In this document: in pieces, positions 32,753 through 45,231 of the stretch
Position numbering within the stretch: the stretch's first letter is position 1
How the letters are laid out: every line of letters starts with the position of its first letter
NCBI GenBank assembly: GCA_903813345.2
Contig: CAIIXF020000011.1
Span: 11,196,842-11,256,841, forward strand
Origin: Owenia fusiformis
Taxonomy: Eukaryota; Annelida; Polychaeta; Sabellida; Oweniidae
Length of the DNA: 60,000 bases
Direction of reading: 5' to 3'
Translations under genes and position numbers: made by a program
The notes under the pieces: generated by a model
Database searches by the model: none
Told to the model about the DNA's origin: nothing
The model's input: only the letters and a program-made list of their open reading frames with translations

Positions 32753-34535
32753 TATATTATTTTTATTTTATTAAAACAACACAACATTTATACAAACTTG
32801 TGGCCATGACATATAAAGTAGAGTAAGACCTTTATTTTTGATGGAGATAAATGAGTATGACAGGGTACGATTTTAAAAGCACTTATAACGCTAAACTAAA
32901 ATATTTAAGAGATCTAGATATACATAAAATATCTATAATCTATCAACAGATAAAAAAACTCCTGTATAAAAACAAGATAGTTAGTAGACGGAATCCAGCT
33001 AGCGTTTTTATTACGATACTTACCTGTACAAAAAGTAACCTGTGAGGACGTCCATTTATCTATTTGTTAGTACAATCAGCAATTCTAATTGGACATCCGT
33101 TTGTTCGGCGTTTACATACTTTATTAATAAGTAAACAATTGGTTAATGGAAACAAAGAATGAAATCTTGTCCCAAAGCTCCCCTCCCCCTCTTAGAACTC
33201 AGCAAGAAAAAGAAACATCTGTAAGTGTACACCAGTCAAAAGGAAGACAACCCCAGCAATCCCAAACCATAATTCAACGTGAAAAGAAACGATGTCCTAT
33301 ACCCCCTTCCCCACCATTGAAGTTCCATTCACAATCCAGGACCACAACATCAAGGGACATTTCATTTGTTAAGTACCAGAACGCTTTCACAATAGATATC
33401 CAATTCATCAAACCAAGGCATCAAACCAGCATAAAAATCATCATACAAACAGATAATGTTTCCAGCGTGCACACTTTACCGTAAAATACATTTCAATAAA
33501 ATACAATAAATTTGGTCTTCCAATAGATTAGTTGAAAGGGGATTAAGATTCGAACTAACTGAATGAATTAATATGGAATACTGTATTGGAAGAATCAAAG
33601 CGGAACAAGGTTTTAAAAATCATGTAAAACGTTCCGAAATCTCACAACAAATTGTTTCCTAAAATAGGTTGCCCAAGACTTTAGCAAAACTAGTAGTGGA
33701 AATCAGAAGAGCATTGATAATGAGGATAAAGGTTAAGCAGCATCTTACATTGTAATGCGGATGTTATGATCTTTTTTATTGGATCTTACACTGGTGATCC
33801 GCTCGATTACGCTGTATCACATGTTTTAGAAAATGTACATGTTTGCGAAAAAATAGCCCACAGGACAACAGAATCGTCGATTTAATTCCTCACTTAAATT
33901 ACATAAACGGTTTGGGTTAAAAGTGCAGATCTTAACTGTTTTTCGAAATATTTACCTCGGAAAGCATAAAAAGACTCACGTGGTCCAAAACAGTGTTTCC
34001 GATTCTCAGACGTTTTGAAACATGTGTATATTGGTAGACATCTTAAAACATGTTTTTCTTACAGATGCCATATTATTGTTGTAAAAATCACTCTAAATCA
34101 GAGATGATAAGATACATTGGAGATGCATAAAAGGTTATTAAATCACAAAGCAGAACGATGCATTGTTTTTCTAGTGTTATTTATTGTTTTAAATACGTTA
34201 TCTTGGGTTAGCGATTGTACGTTCATATAGCATAAATTCGACCCCAACTCTGGATTCAGGATTACGACGTGCGATTGCAGCATACGTGCAGCTACTTTTG
34301 GACAAAACATCTAGTCTCACCACAGCATATGTAAAGATCAGTTAAAATCTGAGAAAAATGCGATAATATGAGTTAAAATCAAATTATATCAATATTGAAA
34401 ATAAAATCATATTTCATACAGAAATACAGAAGAGAAACATACAGAAAGTCACGAATAGTGTCACAACGCTTGGAACAATTTAACAGGCAAATGCAATATA
34501 TTTTGCTGGAAAGTTATGATGTTTAAAGGATCGAA
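32753..34535. other. Intergenic stretch between the two VWA-ferritin genes
   Basis: There is one unsupported frame of 112 codons (33146-33484), Ser/Gln/Pro-rich and without a recognisable domain. Otherwise I see no genes. The promoter of gene 2 should lie in the last few hundred bases, but no defined element was recognised. Confidence 0.45.
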
Positions 34536-37500
34536 ATGCCAGGAAAGGCTTATTCGGAGATATTGTCGATGACCGTATTTTTGTTGATGATGGCGTTAAC
34601 TGGGATTGGTTTGGCAGTTAGAGATGACACGGGTGACGACTTGGACGTGATTCATGATGCGGAAGATAATATCGATTTGTGTGAGTATTATTTAATTGAT
34701 CAATCAAGACATTGCCCATTATAACTGGATTAGAACACACTGATTTCATCCCATTTAGTAATAATCATATAATGCCAATTCGTATGTCACCAGATGGTTT
34801 CCACCCGGGAAAATATGATCTGACATTTAGTTAAATCACAATATTTCCAAGTAAATAATTTCGATGAGCTCTGATATTTATTCAATTTTTTTAATGACAT
34901 CTACTTTTGAAGGTCACAATCGTCTTTTTCTAGTAAAACTGGTAATAATTGAATGTCTGATTCAAATTGTTTGTATATGCAAATATGTTGTATATGCCAT
35001 AAAGTTTTGGGGTCAACTCAGCTATAGATATTCAGTGGTGAATGTGTAAAATTTGAACACCTTTGAGCGGTTCCATTAACGTTCGGATCATACAGCTTTA
35101 ATACTATGCTAATTCTTAACACACATGACTTAGTTTGTTTGTATTTCAGTGATGGCCGACGCAAAATGCAGAAAAAGTATTAAATGTAACAGAGACATTG
35201 TATTTGCAATTGATACCTCCTGTAATATATCCCAAAAGAGGAGGGAAGAAATACGACGTTTTATGATAGCTGTAATCAGGGACCTCAAAATTGGTACAAA
35301 ACATGTTGGTGGAAGCCAAATCGGGATAGTGACGTTTAATAGCGTATTCTACCATCGGACATACCTAGATGAAGATCTGAGTATGCGTGACGTTCTCATT
35401 ACGATCCTTGAACTTAATCTTGAGTCACGGGGTAAATGTGACCGACGCACTGACGTCGTGTTACGGACGCTACGAGAGCGCTATTTTAATATTGACAGCG
35501 GCGACAGGATAAAATCAGGAAATGTACTTATTCTGATAACAACCGGACCAACTACCCCCAAGTTGAAATATTTCACTGCCACTAGAGAATCTGCAATACT
35601 GAAGACTCTAAAACGTGCGGGTGTGTTCGTGGTTGGTGTATTAGATAACCCAGATGTTTCGAAGGATTTGTTTACACTTAATGAATGGAATACTTTAGCC
35701 AGTGAACCTTCAGAAAAAAATGTTATCACCATATCAAACTTCACAGAGGAGACGGCTCCGATAGCAAAGCAGTTAGTAGACAACATTTGCGGCGCTGGTA
35801 AGAAAATCAAAAATGCTTCAACTGAATCAATGTTGAAGATGAAATCCCGGTTTGTTCAGACGTAGGGGCATCAGCTACCTGTTTAAGATCTAAAATATTG
35901 CATACATTAATTGTTGCAACATCTCTCTTGCAATAAAAATGGTATATTTGGTTGAAAAAACAACCATAGATTTTTACATTTATGCTAGAACTCAAAAGCT
36001 ACTAATCCTACAAAAACCGTTCGTAAAAATAATTTTTCATTAATCCTTTCGTTTTAATGAAGGCAACCACTCTGCCGAGAAATTGTTAATTTTTTTTTAT
36101 TCCAGTGAAGAAAACATGTCAGATTTTGAGGGTGAGATGCTCTGATCCGAAGCTTTGTTGTGGTTGCAGATACAAGTTCACGATAGGGCTAGTAAGCATA
36201 TGGTTTACAGGAGTTTGATTGATTCCAAGTAGTCTCTTCGAACTTTCTATTACCAATGATTTACACAGACATAGGCATTGAAAATGTAGTTAACCATTAT
36301 AAAAAGATGATATTGCCTGAAAATGTAATTTAAGAGATCATTAGGTATCATTCATTTGATTTGTTGTGTTGATTCATGTCGCATTATAACAAGGATTTAT
36401 TAGGTAGTTATATTTATTTATATACAGAGTGGTGTAAAAACGTGAACCCTTGCAACAAGCTATATCTCAGCTATTACTTGCATTAACGGGCTGATATTCT
36501 CACATGTTTTAAAGGAAAGTCTAAAGTGTTTAGGTAGGTACCGTGAAGGTCAATTTTTCCTAAGTCTTGCAGAAGTTACATGGCATCAACAGACATGCCT
36601 GATTATGAATGATGTGCTCAATCAATGCTCCATGGTTCTGGATAACTGCTGCATTGTGAATGTTAAAGTTGTTCACTGCTCGTTCCAGCATATCTAGGGG
36701 TGTTTTGTTATTCTTAAGCATTTTCTTTATTTTAAGGAAAGAAAATTACCCTCAATACGATTCACATGGAATCTTCTTGGATATGTATAACAATCCACGT
36801 AAATTTAATCCACACGGATCCACATTATTGTCACACGTTTCAACAGGAATATTTCAACGTGCCTAAAATCCAAGCGGATTTCGCATGGAATCCATGTAGG
36901 GTTCATGAGGATTCTAGGTGGATCCTCGAGGCATAAAGATTTCATGTGGATGTGAATTGGCTGTGTACTTATGTATCTAATGTATCTAATTTTTTGGGAA
37001 CTTCAACATTCACATTATAGCAGTTATCCAAAACTGTGAACCATGGATTGAGCATATCACCCATTTATCAGGCATGTCTGTTAATGCCATGTACACAAAC
37101 TTTTGCAAGACTTAAGACAGCGTGATCTTTATGGTACCCACAAAAACGTTAGACCTCCCTCTAAAATATGTGAAAATATTAGCCAATGAATGCAAGTAAT
37201 AACTGAGATATAGCTTGTTGCAAGGATTCACATTTTTGGACCACCCTGTATATTCACAAATGAAATTATATTTTAGTCTCTGGTGTATCCCTTGATGGCT
37301 CAGAAATCTGGGAAATGTCTCGACGAACCGTGTCTAAACGACCCAGCGTCGCCGTGTTACAGTACGTCAAATAAACACTCCCAGGCCAGTGTTGACTAAT
37401 TCGTGAACTGCGTTTCAAATTAGAATTGGGCGTTAAAGTTTGGCTGAAACTTAGTGAGAGTGTGTTAAAACGATATAAACTGACCCCAAGCTTGACTTGC

Positions 37501-40500
37501 CATCTGCTTACATTACGTGATTCACGTTACGTGATGCACGTTATTGTTTCGAATTGGTAGATCATAGTATAACCTAAAGTGTTATATCACAGTGGTTAAA
37601 TATGATAATATAATCCCAACCATATTTTTTATTCAGTTCCGAAGCCTGCGTCGAACAAGACTGATTCAGACTTTCTGCTGCCATCTTGTGGCGAGGTTGA
37701 AGAAAAGAAACATGCTGTTGTAAAACTTACAAATGTGCAGCTACTCTTTGGTTACAATTATGTAGGACTGGTACGTACGCATCCTATCTGAGAAAATGGT
37801 CATACCTTCTTAAAATATGCCAACAATAGGCTTGAATTATGGTCCGACTAAGACCACGTACCCTAGGTATGAGAGTCCTGCACTTTAGAAAGTATAAAAG
37901 TCCATTGGTGATTGTAGTCCATGGCCTTCCATGTATTAATCTAAAACGGTAGGAATGGCAGTCCTGTTGAGACTATAAACACCAAGATTTAAAATCCACG
38001 GGATATCTTAATCTAGGAAACACGGTCCCAATAATATAAGTATATTCTTAAATTCCTAGGCAATGGCGTTCATGGAAGTAAATCGCAGCCTGGAGGGATT
38101 TCAGCGTATGTTTATGGCAGCAGCAAATTATAAGACGAAGAACTTTATGGCAATTATGGAATTCCAAATTAAGAGAGGGGCGAAGGCAGAATTGCTCACC
38201 TTCGATGTAAGTTTAACCAAAACAATAATGCAACTAACGCCTGTCAGCTACCGGATTAATCTAGTATTTTATTTAACTAATTTAAATATGAATGGAATAG
38301 TGGCAGGTACTATTCATATTTAAATGAGTTTTCAATAAAATAGTAGGTTAATCCGGTAGCCGACAGTCGTTAGTTGCATTCGCGAATACAAGCTAAGACA
38401 AGACATCGCACAAAACATAAAGACAATTCATCGGACCAAATACATTTGCAAACCTTAGCCGTTAGTTGCATTCGCGAATAAAAGCTTAGACAAGACCAAG
38501 ACTAAATATTGTACAAACACCAAGACAAGACACGAGGCTATAAATACAAAAGCAAAGCATTGAACCAAATACAAACTTTGGACAAGACGTGGAACCAAAC
38601 ACCAAGATAAAATATAATATAAAAACATCAAGAAAAGACATTGGAAAAAGCACCAAGGACGATGCATTAGAGTTACATACATAATATGATTTGTCTTTGT
38701 AGAGCAATGTGAAACTGGACTTTAAGTCAAGTTTATGGGCACTGAAATATGCGTTAGAGGTAGAGACTGAATTGATTCGATCCATTGAGGGTATGATTGT
38801 AATGGCTGATATGAATAACGACGCAGAGGTATGTTGTCGCGGAGTAAATACTAGTGTTCATTCCATGAATAGCATTAAATGTTCTACAAAAATCCCTTTA
38901 TCACACATTCATCAATATCGAACATCAATCTTATTTCCTAATGTATATGATATTTGATGAGATAACGGTTGTTCATATCTCGCATTGGATATTCCCGATA
39001 TTATATGTGAACATGAAACCCGTTTTTCAGAATTGCGTTGTTTGTCGAATATATTCTTTTAGACCGGTTAAATAAGAATGAGGTAACCCTGTTACGGAAA
39101 GCTATAGGGGACATGCGCATAATTCAAAATCGAATGGAGTTTTAACATGGGAGTGATATCACACACCGCGGCCCAGTCAGATAGATTTCATCGCGCACTG
39201 AATGAATTACAGGGGCCGCGTTGTGCAAAGTTAATTAAAATAAAGTGCGCAGAAATTCCGGCATTCAGTGCGCGATGAAAAAATGATTATCTGTGAATAA
39301 AAAACGAATAAAAATTCGTGGCACCACGAATTTGATTTTTTTCGAAAGACTGCGGAGTGAACCAGCGAAATAACAATTTTGGATAATACTGATGGCTCTA
39401 ACGAGGAGAACTTTGAGATTTCCCGATTCTAGCGCGCAGCACATCCAGGACATGCGCACTTTTATCAGATTCGATTCTAATATGGTTTCAAAGATAATGT
39501 TCATTAAAAGAGGGCGTATGCGTACAGATTACACGTTATGTTGAAGTGACCCTTGCAAAGGGTTCCATTGAAAATATATTATTTTGGGCCATTTCATATC
39601 TTTTAATTGATATTGTATAAAATATTTTCAATGTTTGAAAATTATAATCTTATAAATAACATTTTATGTAATAAAACTGTAACGAAATGGTAAATACGGA
39701 ATATGATGCAATACAATGCAGTGCAATATGATGTTATACAATGCAGTGCAATATGATGCAATACAATGTGGTGCAATATGATGTAATACAATGCGGTGCA
39801 ATATGATGCAATACAATGCAGAGCAATATGATGCAATACAATGTAGTGTAATATGATGCAATACAAAGCAGTGTTATATGATGCAAAAAATGCAGTGCAA
39901 TATGATACAATACAATGTAGTGCAATATAATACAATAAAATGCAGTGCAATACGATGCAATACAATACAGTGCAATATAATGCAATACAATGCAGTGCAA
40001 TGCAATACAGTGCAAAACAATGCCGTGCAGTGCAATACAATGTAGTTCATTTCAATACAATGCAGTGCAATACAATGTGGTACAGTGCAATACAATGCAG
40101 TGCAATACAATACATCGCAGTCCAATACAGTGCAATACAATGTAGTGCAATGCAGTGCAATAAAATACAATACAGTGCAATTCAATACAATGCAATACAA
40201 TGCAGTGCAATACAAAACAATGCTGTACAATAGAATACAGTACACTGCAGTACAATACAATGCAGTGCAATAAAATACAATGCAGTGTAATAAAATGCAG
40301 TGTAATTCAAGACAATGCAATACAATACTGTGCAATACAATACAGTGCAATATAATACAATGCAGTGCACTCTAATGCAATGCAATACAATATGGTGCAG
40401 TGCAATATATTGAAGTGCAATTCAAAACAATGCAGTGTTATACAATGCAGTGCAACACAATGTGATACAGTGCAATACATTATAATGCAGTGCAATACAA

Positions 40501-42008
40501 TACAATGCATCGCAATACAATGTAGTACACTGCAGTACAATACAATGCAGTGCAATAAAGTACAATGCAGTGCAATATAATATAATACAGTGCAATACAG
40601 TACAATATAATGCAATAGAATACAATGTAGTGCAATACAATACAATGCAGTGCAATCCAATAAAATGCAGTACAAAACAATACAATGATGTGCTATACAA
40701 TACAATACAATGCAATGAAATGCAATTCAATGCTATGAATGTACACCTTCAGTCAAATAAACACAGATAAAATTGTAATACTATGTTAGTGTATGGAGTT
40801 TGAAGTGGGTGGGGGATACAATTACCAGTCTGCTGATTGATGACTTAATAACTTAGAAAAGATCTCCTAGCTTTTAACAGGTGGCACTTATGTCTACCTT
40901 ATGTTCTTGAACAATCTCGTCTAAGAATACAGACCCGTATCCTGGATTAACCTGGGGGAGTGGTTTTACCAAGGGGGAGATTTTGCAAAGAGGGGGGAGC
41001 TTTTTGACAGTTATGGCAAAAAAATCATGCGAAAAGTGCTAAGAATGGTGAAAAACTGCATGATTTTGAACGAATATTTGGCAAGGGGGAGGGGGATGAG
41101 GCTACGGCCATGGAATACATATAGGAACTTTCCTTCTCCCAGAAGAAATGGTATACAGGTATTACATCAATCATTCTGGTATTTTGTATACGAAGGTCTG
41201 TAGTTACTTTATTGAAAGATGGCAGTGTACACTGTGTACTACCATTTTGAGGTCAGCTTGACTTTATAATTCTGCGCACTATAATCTGTAATTCTCATAG
41301 ATATCCTCTCTAGAGGCATCACTGTGATCCAAAATTACAATTTCGCAGGTCAAGTCTGCAGTCTTTCGAAAAAAGTTGAATTCGTTGTGCTACCCTTTCT
41401 TGTTGGGCATTTATTAACAGAAAACTATAATTACATCGCGCCAGCATATACAAGCTTCAGCGCGATATTTTGAGTGTGTTAATAAATAAAGTGCGCAGAA
41501 ATCGATCTTACTGGGCCGCGGTGTGCGATATATCACTCATAAACAATTTTTAATTGCGCACTGAATGAATTACAGGGGGCGCGTTGTGCAAAGTGAATTA
41601 AATAAATAAAGTGCGCAGAAATACATCTGACTGGGCCGCGGTGTGTGATATCACTCCCATGTTAAAACTCCATTGAATTTTAAATTCTGCGGTATATCCC
41701 CTTTCGCTTTCCGTACCCTGTAATTGAATGAATGGTACTACTAGATTCATAACACTGTAAATAATTCAATATACTTTCTTTCCAAGTTGGCGTCATTCCT
41801 CAAGTGGAAGATACTACCCGGTAGCTACAGGGGGAAGAGAGAGATAACTTCTTACATCACACAGCAGAGAGCACTTGGTAGGCATCGTGGGGAATACATC
41901 ATGAACGCCGTTCTCATGGATAGGTATACGAAACCCCGAGAGATATTGGAATTTATAGACGATTCACAAACATTGAGTGATGGTCTCCGAAAGAATGATG
42001 AACTTTGA
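34536..42008 (+). CDS. Secreted VWA-ferritin-like fusion protein, gene 2 (tandem paralogue)
   Basis: Exons: 34536-34680, 35150-35797, 36106-36191, 37277-37361, 37637-37770, 38060-38206, 38703-38828, 41787-42008 (stop TGA). Phases are 1,1,0,1,0,0,0, as in gene 1; the product is 530 residues. Parts: signal peptide (MTVFLLMMALTGIGLA, preceded by 11 residues if the first Met is used); acidic stretch; VWA domain about 63-262 beginning IVFAIDTSC; Cys-rich linker (CCGC, SGKCLDEPC); ferritin-like domain about 345-520 (LTNVQLLFGYNYVGL, IMEFQIKRG, ALKYALEVETELI, YITQQRALG...GEYIM). Ferritin numbering: Glu27 is Q356, Tyr34 is Y363, Glu61/Glu62 are Y390/K391, His65 is N394, Glu107 is E436, Gln141 is S470. 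The iron site is even more eroded than in gene 1. Its C-terminal exon is shorter than in gene 1 (222 against 264 nt). Introns 3 and 7 are expanded by transposons. Function is unknown. Confidence 0.88.
36425..37248. mobile_element. Mariner-like inverted-repeat element in intron 3 of VWA-ferritin gene 2
   Basis: TA-flanked (36423-36424, 37249-37250), with ends CAGAGTGGTGTAAAAACGTGA and, reversed, CAGGGTGGTCCAAAAATGTGA. The inverted arms are about 240 bp and share CTTGCAACAAGCTATATCTCAG and AACAGACATGCCTGAT. The unpaired centre (about 36665-37000) has no transposase. Confidence 0.9.
38225..38375. repeat. Palindrome just after the exon 6 donor of gene 2, followed by a direct repeat
   Basis: CAACTAACGCCTGTCAGCTACCGGATTAATC pairs with GGTTAATCCGGTAGCCGACAGTCGTTAGTTG; the loop is also palindromic. 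The following TTAGTTGCATTCGCGAATA...AAGC occurs twice (38370, 38463). The hairpin begins about 20 bases after the donor. Confidence 0.85.
39700..40740. repeat. TGCAATACAA-type satellite, about 1 kb
   Basis: Decamer-like units built from TGCAATACAA and TGCAGTGCAA drift throughout. The unit leaves several frames open on both strands, giving long spurious Cys/Ile/His or Gln/Asn/Cys frames that should not be annotated. Confidence 0.95.
40790..41100. other. Centre of the intron 7 element, G-rich stretch
   Basis: AAGGGGGAGATTTTGCAAAGAGG and similar GGGGGA runs resemble an inverted stretch at 54600-54670 (AACCCCCC...CCTGGCTACGGGCCTG), suggesting a further dispersed repeat. Confidence 0.45.
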
Positions 42009-42040
42009 GCCTGTCATTTTGTCTGAATATAGACTTGCTA

Positions 42041-42046
42041 AATAAA
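42041..42046 (+). terminator. Polyadenylation signal AATAAA of VWA-ferritin gene 2
   Basis: It lies 32 bases after the stop codon, in CTAAATAAATGC. Confidence 0.6.
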
Positions 42047-43363
42047 TGCATACGCAAGGCGTGGATCCCGTTGATAAACGCATCATTTACACTGGCTTTC
42101 ATGGTTCAAAAACCATTGAAGGAGATATACTAGAAACGTGAATTGGGTTTTACATGTAGTCCAATGGGGAATGCTATATAGAGATGGATAAATGTAGATG
42201 GCAGCACATGTGTTGGTTGGGCCACAATACTATTCATAATACACAGACAAATGGCAAAAATATCACTTAATTTCTTGATATATCAAGTATTTCCAATTGG
42301 ATTTATGTAAAACCCAATTGACATACATCTTGTTTATATGTGCATTGTGATTTAACATTAAAATTGAGAACCTAAAAGAGTAAATGAACTTTTTAAGATT
42401 TTTTAACATTGTGCCAATGGAGATTTAGCCCAACCTTTTTCAGAAAACTTAAAATTCTAGAATAAAGGTAAATAACTGAAGAAATCAAAGTTGTTTTAAT
42501 ATAGTTCAGTTTTTCCTTCAAATGGTACAAATAACTGATGCTCTACGTGGGTGAAGTATAATTTGATGAATCAAAGGTGGCCCACTAGGGTGTTTCATTT
42601 TTCAAGAATGTTTTCAAATCACAGCGGCCGTTTAACATGGGATTACAAATGGCGCCGGTAGTTTTTTCAAAAAAATCTGAGTGATGCAAACTAGACTGTT
42701 CTAGCACTTTTTATCGCCGAGATATTGCAGATGTGCCAGCGGGTCGAAAAATTGAAAAATACATATCGTGTAGTTAGATTCCCGAACTACGAAGCTTTAA
42801 AAGGGACATATTTTTCAAATTAAAAAAAAATCAATTTTAATTTTTCAAATCTCAAAAAAACTTATAAAAATTCACAAAGTACTTATATAAAATCTAAAAA
42901 CTTTAATAAAACACAATTTTAGTTTTGTAATATATCAAAATATTAAATGAAAAATCGATTTTTCTGTTTTAAATCTAAAAAACTTATAAAAATTCACAAA
43001 ATACTTATCTAAAATCTAAAAACTTGAATGAAACAGGATTTGATTTTTGTAATTTCGAAATTCATTTTTCAATTTCAAAATATTTATGGAAAAATACCTA
43101 GATTACTTTAAAGAAATCAAATTAGTTTACAGATTTTAAAAATAGTTTTATAAAATACGATGGGACTTTTGCAATTCAAAATATTATTTTCAAAATAATT
43201 TTCCAAAAGTATAGAATTATAAAAATAATTTTGCAAAATAAAAAATAATTTTACAAAACTAATATTGAAAATGCATAAGTATTTTAATTTTACAAAAGTC
43301 TTCTGTAAAGGAGATTTTGTAGAATCTAGATGCGGCGTGTCATGACTTATAATCGAAGAAGAA
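42047..43363. other. Spacer with an AT-rich duplicated block
   Basis: AAAACTTATAAAAATTCACAAA.TACTTAT.TAAAATCTAAAAACTT occurs at about 42850 and again at about 42975. No exon was found. The DNA becomes extremely A/T-rich up to the integrase-like gene. Confidence 0.6.
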
Positions 43364-45231
43364 ATGGAGTCAGATCGAGATGAATGTATAGCCACATACT
43401 TTGAAGACGGTTTTACGTACAAGGAGATCGGCATGTTGTTAAAGTTCCGTCATGGAATTACACTTTCGGAGAGACAGATCAAGAGGGATTTAAAGAAGAT
43501 GGGGCTCTCAAGAAAATTCGATAAAACTGCCATTGGCACAGTTGCTGACGCTATCATTCAAGAGATAGATCATGGCAGTGGGTCAGCAATGGGATACCGG
43601 AGTATGCATGGCAAAATCACAAAAGTCCATGGGTAAGTCAATTGATTGATCAATCTCCACAATTTTACCATCGGGGAAGTATCAATGTCCTGATTCCGGA
43701 ATCGAGAATAGTATCTGGTACCCCGAATCCCGATTGTAAAATTGTGGAGATTGGATTTGAAAAATCAGCCCCACATTTATGAGGTACATGTATGGGAAGG
43801 CATAGGCTGGAATGTGATTCCGCCAATCAGATCACTTTAAGGCCAGCAACTATTCTGCCGTCAACTGAATACTTTTCTTGAAAATACCTACTGTATGCTG
43901 CCCATCAAGTCAGTTCAACATACACCAGTACTCAATACATGTTACCTAGGTCATCTCAGTACCTGTACCTGTCGCTTAGTTTTCATTGAAGGCAAACTCA
44001 ATTATTAAAAAGATGTCATCATGACGTTTGAAACCGTTGCCACTTGTGGCATAAGTTAAAAAAGTTGTGTCGTATCTTAATCTCAGTACATGTATTTTCC
44101 CCTTTTTGGTCCTCGTCATCTCATTTTCTGGTATATGTCACCTCAGAGTGCTGTTGTTTCATTTTCTGTTACCCATCAATTCAGTTGTTCCCGTCAACTC
44201 AGTTTTGTACCTGTCATCCCGCCCAATAAGATACTCATAAAGTTCTTTACCATTATACTGTATTTCACTATTTTATCTCCCCTTTTTCTGGCATAAAATA
44301 AAGTATGACAGCTTTTGTGAATTGCAGGCTGAAAACAGATCATGAAACAATTCGCCGTTTGCTCTCAGTTCTTGACCCAGAAGGTGTACACAAACGATCA
44401 ACGAGACGCTTACAAAGGCGACAATATACATCTGAAGGGAGCAACTATATATGGCATATTGATGGCTGGGATAAACTAACTCCATATGGTTTAACTGTCC
44501 ATGGATGCTTGGATGGATTCAGTAGAAGAATATTGTGGCTCAAAGCAGGATCTTCAAATAAAAACTCTATGTTAATTTGCAAATACTTTTGCGATTGTGT
44601 TAAAAATGTAAATGGTATTCCAAAGATTGTTCGCGCAGATCGGGGGACTGAGAATGTCAAGGTTGAACTGCTTCAAACTGTTCTACGCTCTGTAAATGAT
44701 GACTGTTCATGTAAAGTTGCATTTCTGTATGGAAAATCAACTGCAAACCAGAGAATAGAAAGTTTCTGGAGTAAATTTCCAATATATGGAGCAGCAATGT
44801 GGATATCTCACTGCCGCCAGCTGTTAGATGTTGGCATTATTGACAATTCAAACATACTAGACATTGAGTGTATGAGATATTGTTACATGGATCTACTGCA
44901 AAGAGAACTTGACACAACGCAAAGAATGTGGAATACACACCATATTCAAAAATCAAAATCTGTCAGTTCAGTTAATGGGAAACCAGATATTCTGTACTTT
45001 GCCCCTGAAGAATTTGGACATAAGGATGTGTTGCAAAAGATTGACCAAGAAATATTTGCTCAGTTAGAATCTGACAATACTTGTGTTGTAGAAACTAACA
45101 AGGAACACTTCAAAGAATTATTCCAAATGCTTATGGAGGAAAGTGGAAAATCAACCCCTAACACATTAGAGGAGGCAAGAGAGTTGCTGGTTTTTCTGTT
45201 AGATAAAATTAATCATGAACTGCAACAATAA
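43364..45231 (+). CDS. DDE integrase-core protein with N-terminal helix-turn-helix (transposon or domesticated)
   Basis: Two exons, 43364-43632 and 44328-45231, phase 2 junction (GG|G), 390 residues. The N-terminus is a helix-turn-helix-like segment (TYKEIGMLLKFRHGITLSER). The second exon has an integrase (rve-type) core: first Asp in WHIDGWD, second Asp in VRADRGTEN (58 residues between) and Glu in NQRIESFW (39 residues between). All three catalytic positions are present. The downstream region includes KPDILYFAPEEFG. The frame is intact. It may be an IS3-like eukaryotic (IS3EU-type) transposase or a gene derived from one. No convincing terminal inverted repeats were found around it, which leaves domestication possible. 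Confidence 0.8.

Larger units (their letters stand above)
39093..41715. mobile_element. 2.6-kb inverted-repeat element filling intron 7 of gene 2
   Basis: TACGGAAAGCTATAGGGGACAT...ACATGGGAGTGATATCACAC at the left is repeated in inverted form at the right (GTGTGATATCACTCCCATGT...CCCCTTTCGCTTTCCGTA). The arms extend inward several hundred bases: the AAAGACTGC...CAATTTTGGAT...GATGGCTCTA block at 39350-39440 matches inverted 41300-41390. The GCGCAC..GAATTACAGG..CGCG segments are duplicated on the right side. Confidence 0.8.

Noticed and set aside
33146-33484. 112-codon Ser/Pro/Gln-rich frame between the two VWA-ferritin genes
   Set aside because: No domain, signal peptide, splice partner or duplicate was found; it could be a gene but the sequence gives no positive support.
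39642-40770. Long overlapping frames up to 158 codons on both strands
   Set aside because: They are generated by the TGCAATACAA satellite, which lacks stop codons in several frames; composition is purely repeat-derived.
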